Origin: Marinibaculum pumilum
GTDB lineage: Bacteria > Pseudomonadota > Alphaproteobacteria > Ferrovibrionales > Ferrovibrionaceae
Direction of reading: 5' to 3'
Assembly: GCF_042646425.1 (NCBI RefSeq)
Contig: NZ_JBHRTR010000007.1
Span: 1-64,000, forward strand
DNA length: 64,000 nucleotides
Positions within the stretch are counted from its first letter, which is position 1; every line of letters starts with the position of its first letter. The translations under genes were made by a program, and so were the position numbers. The notes under the pieces are model-generated. The model worked only from the letters and a program-made list of their open reading frames with translations, did not search any database and was not told the origin of the DNA. Positions 41,191-50,593 of this stretch are shown one piece after another.

Positions 41191-42903
41191 ATGAGATGGA
41201 CTCTTGCGGCTGCCGCCATGCTGGTGGCCGCCGTTCCGCTGGTGACCCAACCCGGTCCGGCGGTGGCGCAGAGCGCCGACGAGCTCAAGAACGACAGCGC
41301 GACCCCGGGCGACATTCTCACCTACGGGATGGGCTATGACCTGAAGCGCTTCAGCCCGCTGGACCAGATCAACGCCGGCAATGTCGCCGACCTGGTGCCG
41401 GTCTGGACCTACAGCCTGGCCGGCAATCGCGGGCAGGAGACGCAGCCGATCGTCCGCGACGGGGTGATGTACGTCACCACCAACGATTCCTCCTCCGCGA
41501 TCGACGTGAAGACCGGCAAGCAGCTCTGGAAGGTCGCCCACCAGTATCCGGAACAGACCAACCGGGTCGCCTGCTGCGGCATCGTCAATCGCGGCTTCGC
41601 GATCAAGGACGGCGTGCTGTACCGCACCCTGCTGGATGCCAACCTGCTGGCCCTGGATGCCAAGACCGGCGAGGAGAAGTGGCGCTCGCAGGCGATCGAC
41701 TTCCGCGACGGCTATTCCATGACGGTGACCCCGCTGGTGGTCGGCGACGTGGTGATCACCGGCATCTCCGGCGGCGAATACGGCATCCGCGGCTTCATCG
41801 ACGGCTGGGACACCAAGACCGGCAAGCATCTGTGGCGCCGCTACACGATCCCGGGCGAGGGGGAAAAGGGCAACGAGACCTGGTCCGGCGATTCCTGGAA
41901 GCATGGCGGCGCGCCGGCCTGGATGACCGGCTCCTACGACCCGGAACTGGACCTGGTGTACTGGGGCGTCGGCAATGGCGGACCGTGGAACCCGTTCGTC
42001 CGCAAGGGCGACAATCTCTATGTCGGGTCGATGCTGGCGCTGAAGCCGCAGACCGGCGAGATCGCCTGGCACTACCAGTTCTCCCCCAACGACCCGTTCG
42101 ACTATGACGGGGTGAACGACCTGGTGCTGGCCGACCTGGAGATCGGCGGCACGCCCCGCAAGGTGGTGATGCAGGCCAACCGCAACGGCTTCTTCTACGT
42201 CCTCGACCGGGCGACCGGCGAACTGCTGAGTGCCAAGCCCTTCGTGGACAAGCTGACCTGGGCGGACGGCGTGGACATGAAGACCGGCCGGCCGATCCAT
42301 TCCGCGGCGGTGAAGAAGATGTACGAGGAGGGCGAGGGCCACGAGGTCAATGTCTGGCCGTCGGCCCTGGGCGGCAAGAACTGGGCGCCGATGTCCTACA
42401 GCCCGAAGACGGGGCTGGCCTATATCAATACCCTGAACATCGGCTGGAACTACAAGGCGGTGGAGCCGGACTATCGGGCCGGCGTGTTCTACTTCGGCGC
42501 CGAGTTCGGCTGGGACTGGCCGCAGGGTGACGAGCCCCGCGGCATCCTGCGGGCCTTCAACCCGGCCACGGGCGAGAAGAAGTGGGACTTCCCCAGCGCC
42601 ATCCCGATGAACGGCGGCGTGCTGTCGACGGCCGGCAATGTCGTCTTCTCCGGCGCCCAGACCGGCGAGCTCTATGCGCTGGACGCGGAGACCGGCAAGC
42701 AGCTCTGGAAGTTCCAGACCGGCTCCGGGATCATCGCCCCGCCGGTGACCTACGAGGTCGACGGCGTGCAGTACGTCACCGTGGCCAGCGGCCTGGGCGG
42801 CGTCTACGCGCTGTTCTCCGGCGACGAGCGGCTGGCGGCGGTGCCACCCGGCGGCGCGATCTACACCTTCGCGCTGTTCGACAAGATGCGGGCCACGAAC
42901 TGA
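41191..42903 (+). CDS. PQQ-dependent alcohol dehydrogenase, probably lanthanide type
   Basis: Periplasmic eight-bladed quinoprotein of the methanol/ethanol family, about 570 residues, oxidising an alcohol to an aldehyde and passing electrons to cytochrome c. A Sec signal runs to about residue 27 (cleavage after AVAQ). The adjacent cysteines Cys128-Cys129 (VACCGIV) form the ring disulfide, and tryptophan-docking repeats are present. The catalytic Asp304 is followed two residues later by Asp306 (FDYDG), the extra metal ligand associated with lanthanide enzymes such as XoxF and ExaF/PedH. I chose ATG 41191 because GGAGGAG sits six bases before it; ATG 41185 is too close. Confidence 0.92.
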   Translation: MRWTLAAAAMLVAAVPLVTQPGPAVAQSADELKNDSATPGDILTYGMGYDLKRFSPLDQINAGNVADLVPVWTYSLAGNRGQETQPIVRDGVMYVTTNDSSSAIDVKTGKQLWKVAHQYPEQTNRVACCGIVNRGFAIKDGVLYRTLLDANLLALDAKTGEEKWRSQAIDFRDGYSMTVTPLVVGDVVITGISGGEYGIRGFIDGWDTKTGKHLWRRYTIPGEGEKGNETWSGDSWKHGGAPAWMTGSYDPELDLVYWGVGNGGPWNPFVRKGDNLYVGSMLALKPQTGEIAWHYQFSPNDPFDYDGVNDLVLADLEIGGTPRKVVMQANRNGFFYVLDRATGELLSAKPFVDKLTWADGVDMKTGRPIHSAAVKKMYEEGEGHEVNVWPSALGGKNWAPMSYSPKTGLAYINTLNIGWNYKAVEPDYRAGVFYFGAEFGWDWPQGDEPRGILRAFNPATGEKKWDFPSAIPMNGGVLSTAGNVVFSGAQTGELYALDAETGKQLWKFQTGSGIIAPPVTYEVDGVQYVTVASGLGGVYALFSGDERLAAVPPGGAIYTFALFDKMRATN

Positions 42904-43033
42904 GGCCGGTATCCGTCACCGGCGCATGAGATGTGCGGCGGCATCGGCCCGGGGTTCCGCTTCCGTTGGCCGGTGCCGCCGCTACGCGCCGGCCTTTCCC
43001 GCCCGCCAGCTCCGTATGGTGCGAGTAAGCGTC

Positions 43034-43390
43034 ATGAATGTGTCCATCCGCCGGCTGATCGTCGCGGCCGGCCTGTGCCTGTCCCTTGCCGCGCCCCTCG
43101 CCGTTGCGCCATCCGGCCTCGCTGCCGACGAGACCGTCAGCGAAGCCGACCGGAAGGCGGGCCAGAAGGCCTACAAGCGCTTCTGTTCCCACTGCCACGG
43201 CCTGGACCTGAAGAATCCCGGCACCGCGTCCTTCGACCTGCGGAAATGGCCCTCCGGCCAGCATGACCAGTTCGTGGACACGGTCAGCAACGGCAAGGGC
43301 GACATGCCGGCCTGGGGCGACATCCTGCGGCCCGAGGAGATCGAGGTGATCTACGCCTATATCATCAGCCATCCGGACCGGAAGAAGTGA
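43034..43390 (+). CDS. Periplasmic class I cytochrome c
   Basis: A 118-residue preprotein with a Sec signal (IRRLIVAAGLCLSLAAPLAVA, ending near residue 31) and one heme-attachment motif CSHCH near residue 56; the Met in GDMPAWG is the likely axial ligand. It is the natural electron acceptor of the PQQ dehydrogenase encoded just upstream, in the manner of XoxG or the exa cytochrome. ATG 43034 has GAGTAAG at usable distance; ATG 43016 would be poorly placed. The next gene overlaps its stop (GTGA). Confidence 0.9.
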   Translation: MNVSIRRLIVAAGLCLSLAAPLAVAPSGLAADETVSEADRKAGQKAYKRFCSHCHGLDLKNPGTASFDLRKWPSGQHDQFVDTVSNGKGDMPAWGDILRPEEIEVIYAYIISHPDRKK

Positions 43391-44403
43391 GGCGGGCGGC
43401 CGCATTCGTCGCTGCGGCCGTCGCGCTGCTTCCGGCAGGGCTGCCCGCGCGCGATGCCGTCGCCCAGATCGAGATCGCTGGCGGCGTGACGCCGCTCCGG
43501 GTCTGCATGGAGGCAAACAGCCCGCCCTTCTCCGTCGACCGCCGGGCGGAGGGCGAGGGCTTCGACCTCGCGATCACCCGGGCGGTGGCGGAGGCGCTGT
43601 CGCGGCCCCTGACGATCGTCTGGTTCCGGTCGGAGGAGGATGAGGAAAGCAGTCTCAAGGGCGATGTCCAGGCGCTTCTGGGCGGCGATCTCTGCGACCT
43701 GGTCGGTGGCTATCTGCTCGACCATGGCACCCTGAAGGCACCCACCGACAGCATGCGCCCGCTGCCGGAGATCGTCGCCATCGCCGACGGCCCCGGCGGC
43801 ACCAAGCGGGCGGTGCTGGAGGTGCCGGAGATCGTCCGCCTGACCGACGGTCCGAGGAAGCCGCTGGTGCCGCCGGCGGCGATCGATCACAGCCGGGCCT
43901 ATCGCTTCGCACCCCTGGCGGTGATGACCGGCCCCGCGCTGGGGGTCTACGAGATCTCTTCCCTGGACGCGCTGGACGGCAAGCGGATCGGGGTCGAGGA
44001 AGGCACCCTGGCGGACACCATCCTGATGCTCTACCGGCAGCGCAAGCTGGTGGACTCGATCATCCACTATGTCCCGCATGGCGGGCTGATCGCCGACCTG
44101 GCCGCCGGCAACCTGGACTTCGCGATGATGGAGCTTCACCGCTTCGACACCTACCGGCGCCGGCAGAAGAAGGCGGAGATCCATCCGACCGGCTACCTGC
44201 ATCCGGTCGGCTTCAATTTCGGCTTTGTCGCGCGGGCGGAGGATCGGGACCTGCTGGACGCGGTGGACCAGGCGCTCGATCGGATCCTGGCCGGCGAGGC
44301 GCCGGCGCGCTTCGCGGCGGAGGCGGAGATGACCTACGTGCCGCCGCGGGCGCCGGACATCCAGCCAGCGATCTCGCTGGGCTACCTGCTGCGCGGCGAC
44401 TGA
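43387..44403 (+). CDS. XoxJ-like quinoprotein-associated periplasmic binding protein
   Basis: A 338-residue exported protein of the solute-binding family 3 fold: signal to about residue 27, then PLRVCMEANSPPFSVD (near residue 37), EGFDLAITRAVAEAL, and GKRIGVEEGTLADTILM. Proteins of this kind (MoxJ/XoxJ) sit beside methanol dehydrogenase and its cytochrome and are thought to activate the apo-dehydrogenase rather than transport a solute. The GTG start overlaps the cytochrome stop by four bases, giving the order dehydrogenase, cytochrome, XoxJ. Confidence 0.85.
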   Translation: MRRAAAFVAAAVALLPAGLPARDAVAQIEIAGGVTPLRVCMEANSPPFSVDRRAEGEGFDLAITRAVAEALSRPLTIVWFRSEEDEESSLKGDVQALLGGDLCDLVGGYLLDHGTLKAPTDSMRPLPEIVAIADGPGGTKRAVLEVPEIVRLTDGPRKPLVPPAAIDHSRAYRFAPLAVMTGPALGVYEISSLDALDGKRIGVEEGTLADTILMLYRQRKLVDSIIHYVPHGGLIADLAAGNLDFAMMELHRFDTYRRRQKKAEIHPTGYLHPVGFNFGFVARAEDRDLLDAVDQALDRILAGEAPARFAAEAEMTYVPPRAPDIQPAISLGYLLRGD

Positions 44404-44411
44404 ACGGCCCT

Positions 44412-45239
44412 CTATGCCGCCGGCCCGCGGCGGGCCGCCAGGCCGCGATGCGGGTCATAGGCCCAGACCGCCGCCGCCATCGCCGCCACCGCCGTGCCGG
44501 CCACGACCGCCAGCGAGGTCCAGGCCACCTGCTGGTAGAGCGCGAAGCGGATCAGCTCCACCGCATGGGTGAAGGGATTGACCTCAGCCGCCAGGTACAG
44601 CACCTCGCTGGTCTCGCGGATCCGCCACAGCGGATAGAGCGCGCTGGAGGCGAAGAAGGCGGGGAAGATGACGAAGTTCATCACCCCGGCGAAATTCTCC
44701 AGCTGCCGCACGAAGGACGAGAGCAGCAGCCCGATCGCGCTGAGCATCACGCCCGACAGCAGGATCGCCGGCAGGGCCGCCAGATAGCCCCAGCCCGGCG
44801 GCCGCACGTCCCAGATCCAGGCGATCGCCAGGAATATGTAGGCCTGAACCGCGGCGACGCAGATCTGCGCCACGACCTTCGCCGCCAGCAGGAACCAGCG
44901 CGGCAGCGGGCTGGTCAGCAGCACCCGCATCGAGCCCATCTCCCGGTCGTAGACCATGGAGAGCGAGCCCTGCATGCCGGCGAACAGCAGGATCATGCCC
45001 ACCAGGCCCGGCGCGATATAGACCTGATAGAGGATGTAGGTCTGGTAGGGGTCCTGCACCGACACGCCGAGGATCGAGCGGAAGCCGGCAGCGAAGATGA
45101 ACAGCCAGACCAGCGGCCGCACCAGGGCGGCGATCAGGCGGCCGCGCTGCTGCAGGAAGCGCCCGGCCTCCCGCGCCAGGATGCCGCCGAAGCAGGTCGC
45201 CCAGGCGGCCGGGCCGAGGGAAGGGGGAAAGGCGGTCAT
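44412..45239 (-). CDS. ABC-2 type permease of the PQQ alcohol system
   Basis: A 275-residue inner-membrane protein with six hydrophobic segments of the ABC-2 permease type (PLVWLFIFAAGF, LVGMILLFAGM, KVVAQICVAAVQAYIFLAI, AALPAILLSGVMLSAIGLLL, FVIFPAFFASSALYPL, AVVAGTAVAAMAAAVWA). ATG 45239 overlaps the ATPase stop (ATGA). The pair belongs to the transporter type repeatedly found with PQQ alcohol dehydrogenases (Ped/Exa clusters); its cargo is unknown, with metal or alcohol-related export suggested. It converges on the XoxJ-like gene. Confidence 0.88.
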   Translation of the reverse strand: MTAFPPSLGPAAWATCFGGILAREAGRFLQQRGRLIAALVRPLVWLFIFAAGFRSILGVSVQDPYQTYILYQVYIAPGLVGMILLFAGMQGSLSMVYDREMGSMRVLLTSPLPRWFLLAAKVVAQICVAAVQAYIFLAIAWIWDVRPPGWGYLAALPAILLSGVMLSAIGLLLSSFVRQLENFAGVMNFVIFPAFFASSALYPLWRIRETSEVLYLAAEVNPFTHAVELIRFALYQQVAWTSLAVVAGTAVAAMAAAVWAYDPHRGLAARRGPAA

Positions 45240-46006
45240 GCCGCCTTGGCCGTCGGCGCGGTCAGGCGGCGATAGGCGGTGGCGACATCGTCGGTTCCCG
45301 CGGCTGCCAGCACCTCCGCCACCGTGCCGGCGGCGCGCAGGCGGCCCTCCGCGAGTACCAGGAGGTGGTCTGTGACCGGATCGATCTCGTCGATCAGGTG
45401 AGTGGCCCAGAGTACGGCTGTGGGGACGGCCGTGCCCTGCGCGGAACAGAGGCCGCGAACCTCCGCCAGCAGGGCGGCGCGGCTGTCGATGTCGAGCCCG
45501 GTGCTGGCCTCGTCCAGCAGGAGCAGCGCCGGATCGTGCAGCAGGGCACGCAGGATCTCCACCCGGCGCTGCTGGCCGCCGGACAGGGTGCGGACCTTGT
45601 CGCCGGCCCGGTCGGCCAGGCCGCCGCGGTCCAGCCAGGTCGCGATCCGCTCCCCCGCCGTCCGGCGGCCGATGCCCTGCAGCGCGGCGCCGTAGCGGAG
45701 CACCTGCGCCACGGTGAGGTCGGGCTCGATGCTGCGCGCCTGGAACACCAGGCCCAGGCGGCGCAGTACCTGGCTGCGCTGGCGGCGGATGTCGAAGCCG
45801 GAAACGGCGATGCGTCCCTCGCGCAGCGGCAGCAGCCCGCTGACCAGGGAGAAGAGGGTCGTCTTGCCGGCGCCGTTCGGGCCCAGCAGCACGGTGAAGC
45901 TGCCGGGGGCGATGCTGCATGTCAGGCCGTCCAGTGCCCGCCGGCGGCCGAAGCTGTGGCCGGCGCCGTCGATCTCGAGGGCGGCCGGCGGGGCGCGGTC
46001 GCTCAT
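45236..46006 (-). CDS. ABC transporter ATP-binding protein of the PQQ alcohol system
   Basis: A 256-residue ABC ATPase with Walker A GPNGAGKTT (about residue 43), Q-loop in LVFQARSIEPDLTV, signature LSGGQQRRVEI (about 142) and Walker B LLLLDEAS, followed by the H-loop in LWATHL. It powers the permease encoded next. It overlaps the beta-propeller gene upstream (46003-46006) and the permease downstream, so the genes form one operon. Confidence 0.93.
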   Translation of the reverse strand: MSDRAPPAALEIDGAGHSFGRRRALDGLTCSIAPGSFTVLLGPNGAGKTTLFSLVSGLLPLREGRIAVSGFDIRRQRSQVLRRLGLVFQARSIEPDLTVAQVLRYGAALQGIGRRTAGERIATWLDRGGLADRAGDKVRTLSGGQQRRVEILRALLHDPALLLLDEASTGLDIDSRAALLAEVRGLCSAQGTAVPTAVLWATHLIDEIDPVTDHLLVLAEGRLRAAGTVAEVLAAAGTDDVATAYRRLTAPTAKAA

Positions 46007-46974
46007 TCCGGGCTGACCACAACGCCCCAGGGATAGCGCCCGACGGGCACTGACTTCAGCACCGTATCCGTCTCCGTATCGATGACGGAGATGTCGTTGC
46101 TGGCGCCGTTGGTGGTGTAGAGCCGGGTCTCGTCGGGGGAGAAGGCGAGCTGCCAGACACGCTTGCCGACCAGAAGATAGTCCTCCACCTCGTAGGTCTG
46201 CGCATTGACCACCGCGACATGGTTGGACGGCCCCAGGGCGATATAGGCCTTCTTCCCGTCGGAGGTGAGGCGCACCCCCACCGGCTGGATCATCGACGCG
46301 CGCATGCCCGGCAGGTCGAAATAAATCGTGGCCAGGACCTCCCGGGTCGCCACGTCGATCACCGCGGTGGAGCCGCCGATCTCCGACGTCACCCAGACCT
46401 CGGCGCCGTCGGCGCTGAACTCGGCGAAGCGGGGGCGGCTGTCGACCAGCACATTGTCGACGATGCTGTTGCTCTCCGTGTCGATGAAATGCGCCATGTT
46501 CGTGGTCTCGGAGGTGTTCACCAGGATCCTGCCGTCGGGCGAGATGCCCATGCCCTCCGGCTCCACGCCGACCTCGATGATGGCGTCGACCTGCCGCTTC
46601 GGGATGTTCACGACGGTGACCAGGTTGTCGTCCTCGTTGGCGATGTAGAGGGTGTCGCCGTCGGGATGCAGGACGAACAGTTCCGGATCCGGCCCGGACG
46701 GCAGGGTGCCGGTCACCTTCAGGGTCTCCAGGTCCAGGATCTCCACGATGTCGTCGTCGCCGGCGCAGATATAGAGGTGCCGGTTGTCCTTGCTCAGCGC
46801 GATGCCGCGCGGCCGCTGCCCGACCGGCACGGTGGCGCGCACCTGCAGGCTGTCGCCGTCCAGGATCGAGATGGAATTGTCCTTCTCGTTGGAGACATAG
46901 ACCGTCGTTGCCTCCGCCGCAGGGGCAAGCAGCAGAAGAAGGCCGGCGAACGCGGCGGCGACGGAGATCCGCAT
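46003..46974 (-). CDS. Exported YVTN beta-propeller protein of PQQ-linked catabolism
   Basis: A 323-residue protein with a signal peptide (MRISVAAAFAGLLLLLAPAAEA) and repeated YVTN-type beta-propeller blades, each of about 40 residues with patterns such as VYVSNEKDNSISILD, LYIANEDDNLVTVVN and LYTTNGASNDISVID. This is the periplasmic propeller type that accompanies PQQ alcohol dehydrogenases; its molecular role is unknown. ATG 46974 lies four bases after the stop of the binding-protein gene upstream, and its end overlaps the ATPase gene. Confidence 0.9.
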   Translation of the reverse strand: MRISVAAAFAGLLLLLAPAAEATTVYVSNEKDNSISILDGDSLQVRATVPVGQRPRGIALSKDNRHLYICAGDDDIVEILDLETLKVTGTLPSGPDPELFVLHPDGDTLYIANEDDNLVTVVNIPKRQVDAIIEVGVEPEGMGISPDGRILVNTSETTNMAHFIDTESNSIVDNVLVDSRPRFAEFSADGAEVWVTSEIGGSTAVIDVATREVLATIYFDLPGMRASMIQPVGVRLTSDGKKAYIALGPSNHVAVVNAQTYEVEDYLLVGKRVWQLAFSPDETRLYTTNGASNDISVIDTETDTVLKSVPVGRYPWGVVVSPE

Positions 46975-46978
46975 CGGC

Positions 46979-48238
46979 TCAACCGCTCGTCGTGCGGCAG
47001 TCAGACTCGCGGCGGTCCAGGCCCAGGGTGTCCAGCTCTTCCGTTTCATGCAGAAATCCCTCCTGCGGCGATGTCGAGACCATGGATGCGGGTGCCGCCA
47101 GCAGGATCGGCTGCCGCAGCTGGCCGTTCCAGTCGCGGAAGGTCAGGGCGCGCCCCTTGAAGCCCTGCAGGCGGAAGTCCGGCCCGCGCATGAAGGCCGA
47201 CAGGACCGCCGGGTCGGCGCTGCGGGTCCGCAGCGCCGCCTCGCCGAAGGCACGCACCGCCAGCCAGGCCTGGTAGTCCAGCGGCCGCATGCGGCGGCCA
47301 TGCGCCTCCTCGAAGCGATTCTGCAGCTGGGTGGCGCCCCACTGCTCGGCCGTCGTGTGCCAGGAGGTCGGCACCAGCGCCTGGGTGCCGGCGACCAGCC
47401 GGGGGTCCCAGGTGCGATAGATCAGGTAGTCGCCGAACAGCCCGACCTCGTCGGCGACGACCAGCACGTCATAGTCGACCCCCTGGGTGAAGACCGGCAC
47501 CTCGGCCTGGGCGCTGCGGCGGGCGTCGGGGCCATAGTCCCATTGCCGCTCCGCCACGATCTCCGCGCCGAAGCGTTCCGCGGCGCGGCGGATGGCGGCG
47601 GCGAACAGCGCATCCTCCGGCCGGGCGCCCTGCACCAGGAGCCAGTCGGACCAGCGCTTCCGCACCAGGAACTGCGCCAGCGCGTCCGCCAGCATGGCCC
47701 GGCTGGGCGCCACATGCAGCAGGCCGGCCCGGCAGTCGCCGCTGCGCAGCCGGTCATCCGGGGCGGCGGCGTTGAGCAACAGGGCATCCGCGGCCTCCGG
47801 CAGGTCGGCGACGCGCAGCAGGGCGTCCGCGGGCAGCTGCAGGACGAACAGGTCGATGCCGGCCTGCCGCATCCGGCGAAAGGCAGTGACCGGGTCGGCG
47901 TCCTGCGCCAGGAGCTCCGCCTGCAGGGCGAAGGTCTGGCCGGTGAAGCGGCCGGTGGTGTTGTTGTCGTCGATCGCCAGCCGGGCGCCGGGCAGGCCCT
48001 CGTCTTCCGGCGGCACGTCGAGGTTGGCCAGCCCCGGCGGCCGGGCCTGATGCTGGACCAGCAGGCCGACCGGGATCGCCGGCGCGTCGGCCCGGGCAGT
48101 GGCGGCCGGCAGCAACAGCGCCAGGAGGAGAGCGAGGAGCGCGGCCGCGCCCAGGGCGGCAGATGGGGGTGCGGCAGATGGGGGTGCGGCAGCGGGGGCT
48201 GCGACAGCGGCGGGCACAAGGCAGGGGGAGCGGTTCAC
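46979..48238 (-). CDS. Periplasmic binding protein of the PQQ alcohol ABC system
   Basis: About 419 residues: a signal region rich in Ala and Pro with a long hydrophobic core, then a type I periplasmic binding fold (VGLLVQHQARPPGLANLDVPPEDEG is the domain lead; further marks are ARLAIDDNNTTGRF, DLFVLQLPAD and DYDVLVVADE). This family is tied to PQQ alcohol dehydrogenase clusters. The start is uncertain: GTG 48238 gives a plausible signal but no ribosome binding site is visible. A 15-bp tandem repeat in the signal region encodes PPSAA units. It begins the operon leading to the propeller, ATPase and permease. Confidence 0.82.
   Translation of the reverse strand: MNRSPCLVPAAVAAPAAAPPSAAPPSAALGAAALLALLLALLLPAATARADAPAIPVGLLVQHQARPPGLANLDVPPEDEGLPGARLAIDDNNTTGRFTGQTFALQAELLAQDADPVTAFRRMRQAGIDLFVLQLPADALLRVADLPEAADALLLNAAAPDDRLRSGDCRAGLLHVAPSRAMLADALAQFLVRKRWSDWLLVQGARPEDALFAAAIRRAAERFGAEIVAERQWDYGPDARRSAQAEVPVFTQGVDYDVLVVADEVGLFGDYLIYRTWDPRLVAGTQALVPTSWHTTAEQWGATQLQNRFEEAHGRRMRPLDYQAWLAVRAFGEAALRTRSADPAVLSAFMRGPDFRLQGFKGRALTFRDWNGQLRQPILLAAPASMVSTSPQEGFLHETEELDTLGLDRRESDCRTTSG
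48156..48200. repeat. 15-bp tandem repeat inside a signal-peptide coding region
   Basis: Two exact copies of GCGGCAGATGGGGGT (48156-48170 and 48171-48185) are followed by a third degenerate copy (48186-48200). Read on the minus strand they encode Pro-Pro-Ser-Ala-Ala units at the front of the binding protein's signal peptide. The unit is a multiple of three, so copy-number change keeps the frame. Confidence 0.75.
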
Positions 48239-48392
48239 GTGAGGCGGGCAATCCGGTGGCGGTGGATGCGCCGGCCGACAGGGCCGGATCAAAAGCGGCG
48301 GCCCGGCCGGGACTGTCCGGCCGGGCCGCCCTGTTGCTGACCTAGTTCCGGCAGGACCAGGGGGTCGCCGCCGGATGGTCGGACCGTGAGGG

Positions 48393-50591
48393 TCAGACCA
48401 GGTCGTGCTTCGACAGCGGCAGGTCCGAATAGGCCTTGCCGGTCGCCGCCAGGATGGCGTTCGCCACCGCCGGTCCGATCGGCGGGGTGCCGGGTTCGCC
48501 GGCGCCTGTCGGTGCCTCGGCCGAGGCAATGACGGCCACCTCGACATCCGGCATGTCGGAGATCCGCAGCGGCTCGTAGGTGTCGAAATTGGCCTGGTCG
48601 ACGATGCCGTCGGTCATGGTGATTTGGTTGCGCAGGATCGCCCCCAGGCCATAGCCGATGCCGCCCTCCATCTGAGCCTTGATGTTGTCGGGGTTGATCG
48701 GCACGCCGCAATCCACGGCGCACCAGACCTTCTCCACCTTGAAGGTCCCGTCGTCGTTCTTCGACACCTCCGCGATCTCGGCCACATAGCTGTTGAAGGA
48801 GCGGTGCACCGCGACGCCGCGATGCCGGCCCTGCGGCGGCCCGGCATCCCAGTTCGCCATCTCCGCCGCCTTCTTCAGGACGCCGGTCTTGCGCGGATCG
48901 TCCTTCAGCAGGGCCAGGCGATAGGCGACCGGGTCCTTGCCGGCGGCGCGCGCGGCGCGGTCGATCATGGTCTCCATCGTATAGGCGTTCTGGGTATGGC
49001 CGACGGACCGCCACCACAGCACCGGCACCTTGGACTGCGCCATGGTGGATTCGACCTGCACGTTGGGGATCGCATAGGTCATGTCCTCGATCCCTTCGAC
49101 CGAGGCGCTGTCCACGCCGTTATGCACCAGGACCGGCTCGAACGGCGTGCCGGCGAAAATCGACTGCCCGACCGAGTGGAAGTAGAGCCCGGTGGGCATG
49201 CCGTCCTTGTCCAGCGCCATCTTCACCTTGTGGGCGAAGGCGGGGCGGTAATAGCCGCCGGTGATGTCATCCTCGCGGCTGTAGACCAGCTTGACCGGCT
49301 GCGGCTTGCCCCAGGCCTTGGCCAGCATCGCCGCCTCGGCCGCATAGTGGGAGTTGTAGATCGCACGGCGGCCGAAGGAACCGCCTGCCCACATCGTATG
49401 GATCGCCACCTTCTCCGGCGGGATCTCCAGCACGCTGGCCGCGACCGCCTGGTCGATGGTCTGCAGCTGGGAGCCGGTCCAGATTTCCGCCGTCTCGCCG
49501 TCGAAGCGGATCGCGATGTCGATCGGCTCCATCGGCGCATGGGCGAGATAGGGGAAGGTATAGTCCGCCTCGATCACCTGTGCGGCATCGGCCAGGGCCT
49601 TGCCCACATCGCCGTCGGAGCGGCCGACCGTCCCCGGCTGCTGCGACCGGGCGGCCCATTCCTGCAGCATCGTGTCGGTGGAGCGGGTCTCCGCCTCGGC
49701 GGCGTCCCATTCGATCTCAAGCAGGTTGCGCGCCTTCAGCGCCGGCCAGGTGGAGGTGGCGAAGACCGCGACCCCGACCGGCAGCGGCACCACGGCCAGC
49801 ACCCCGGGCACCGCCTTGGCCGCGGTGTCGTCGACCGCGACCAGCTTGGCGCCGAACATCTTCGGCTTCTGGATCACCGCGACGACCATGTCGTCGAGAT
49901 GCAGGTCCATGCCGTAGGTGTTGGGCGCGCCGTGCGACTTGTTGACGACGTCGACCCGGGGAAAGCCCTTGCCGATATAGACCCAGTCCTCCGGCTTCTT
50001 CAGGTCGACCTGGGTCGGCACCCGCAGGGCGGAGGCGGCCTCCGCCAGCTCGCCGAAGCTGGCGCTGCGGCCGGACTTGGCGTGCATCACCTTGCCGTCC
50101 TTCACCTCAAGGTCGGCGAGCGCGACCCCCCACTGCTTCACGGCTGCATCCTTCAGCATCGCGCGGGCGACGGCACCGGCCTCGCGGTACTGCATGAAGG
50201 AATTGGCCATGGCGGTGGAGCCGCCAGTGCCCATGACGCCGAACGCCAGGTTCTTGTAGACCGGCGTGTCGGCCGGGGCATACTCGACCTGCACCTGGTC
50301 GGGCCGGGCGTCCAGTTCCTCGGCGACCAGGGTGGCGAGGCCGGTGGCGGAACCCTGGCCCTTGTCCAGATGCTTGATGATCACGGTGACGGTGTCGTCG
50401 GGGGCGATCCGGACGAAGGGGTTGAAGGCGCCATCGCCGGTGGCGGCGCGGGCGCCGGTTCCCGGATTGGCCAGGGCGGGCAGCTTGAGCCCGATGACGA
50501 GGCCGGCGCCGGCGCCGGCGGAGAGCTTCAGGAAGCCGCGGCGGCTGGGGGTGGTCAGCGCCTTCGGCATGCGGTGTGGCATCGGCAGCAT
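48393..50591 (-). CDS. Tat-exported molybdenum aldehyde oxidase, large subunit (IorB-like)
   Basis: A 732-residue molybdopterin-binding subunit of the xanthine dehydrogenase family, close to isoquinoline 1-oxidoreductase beta and membrane aldehyde dehydrogenases. A Tat signal SRRGFLKLS near residue 16 predicts folded export. Cofactor-binding stretches include GQGSATGLATLVAEEL, GGSFGRRAIYN and, near the C-terminus, the catalytic Glu in GAGEPGTPPIGPAVANAI. Placed after the 2Fe-2S subunit (2 bases apart) and beside the PQQ alcohol system, it probably oxidises the aldehyde made by the quinoprotein. No cytochrome subunit is adjacent. Confidence 0.88.
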   Translation of the reverse strand: MLPMPHRMPKALTTPSRRGFLKLSAGAGAGLVIGLKLPALANPGTGARAATGDGAFNPFVRIAPDDTVTVIIKHLDKGQGSATGLATLVAEELDARPDQVQVEYAPADTPVYKNLAFGVMGTGGSTAMANSFMQYREAGAVARAMLKDAAVKQWGVALADLEVKDGKVMHAKSGRSASFGELAEAASALRVPTQVDLKKPEDWVYIGKGFPRVDVVNKSHGAPNTYGMDLHLDDMVVAVIQKPKMFGAKLVAVDDTAAKAVPGVLAVVPLPVGVAVFATSTWPALKARNLLEIEWDAAEAETRSTDTMLQEWAARSQQPGTVGRSDGDVGKALADAAQVIEADYTFPYLAHAPMEPIDIAIRFDGETAEIWTGSQLQTIDQAVAASVLEIPPEKVAIHTMWAGGSFGRRAIYNSHYAAEAAMLAKAWGKPQPVKLVYSREDDITGGYYRPAFAHKVKMALDKDGMPTGLYFHSVGQSIFAGTPFEPVLVHNGVDSASVEGIEDMTYAIPNVQVESTMAQSKVPVLWWRSVGHTQNAYTMETMIDRAARAAGKDPVAYRLALLKDDPRKTGVLKKAAEMANWDAGPPQGRHRGVAVHRSFNSYVAEIAEVSKNDDGTFKVEKVWCAVDCGVPINPDNIKAQMEGGIGYGLGAILRNQITMTDGIVDQANFDTYEPLRISDMPDVEVAVIASAEAPTGAGEPGTPPIGPAVANAILAATGKAYSDLPLSKHDLV

Positions 50592-50593
50592 GA

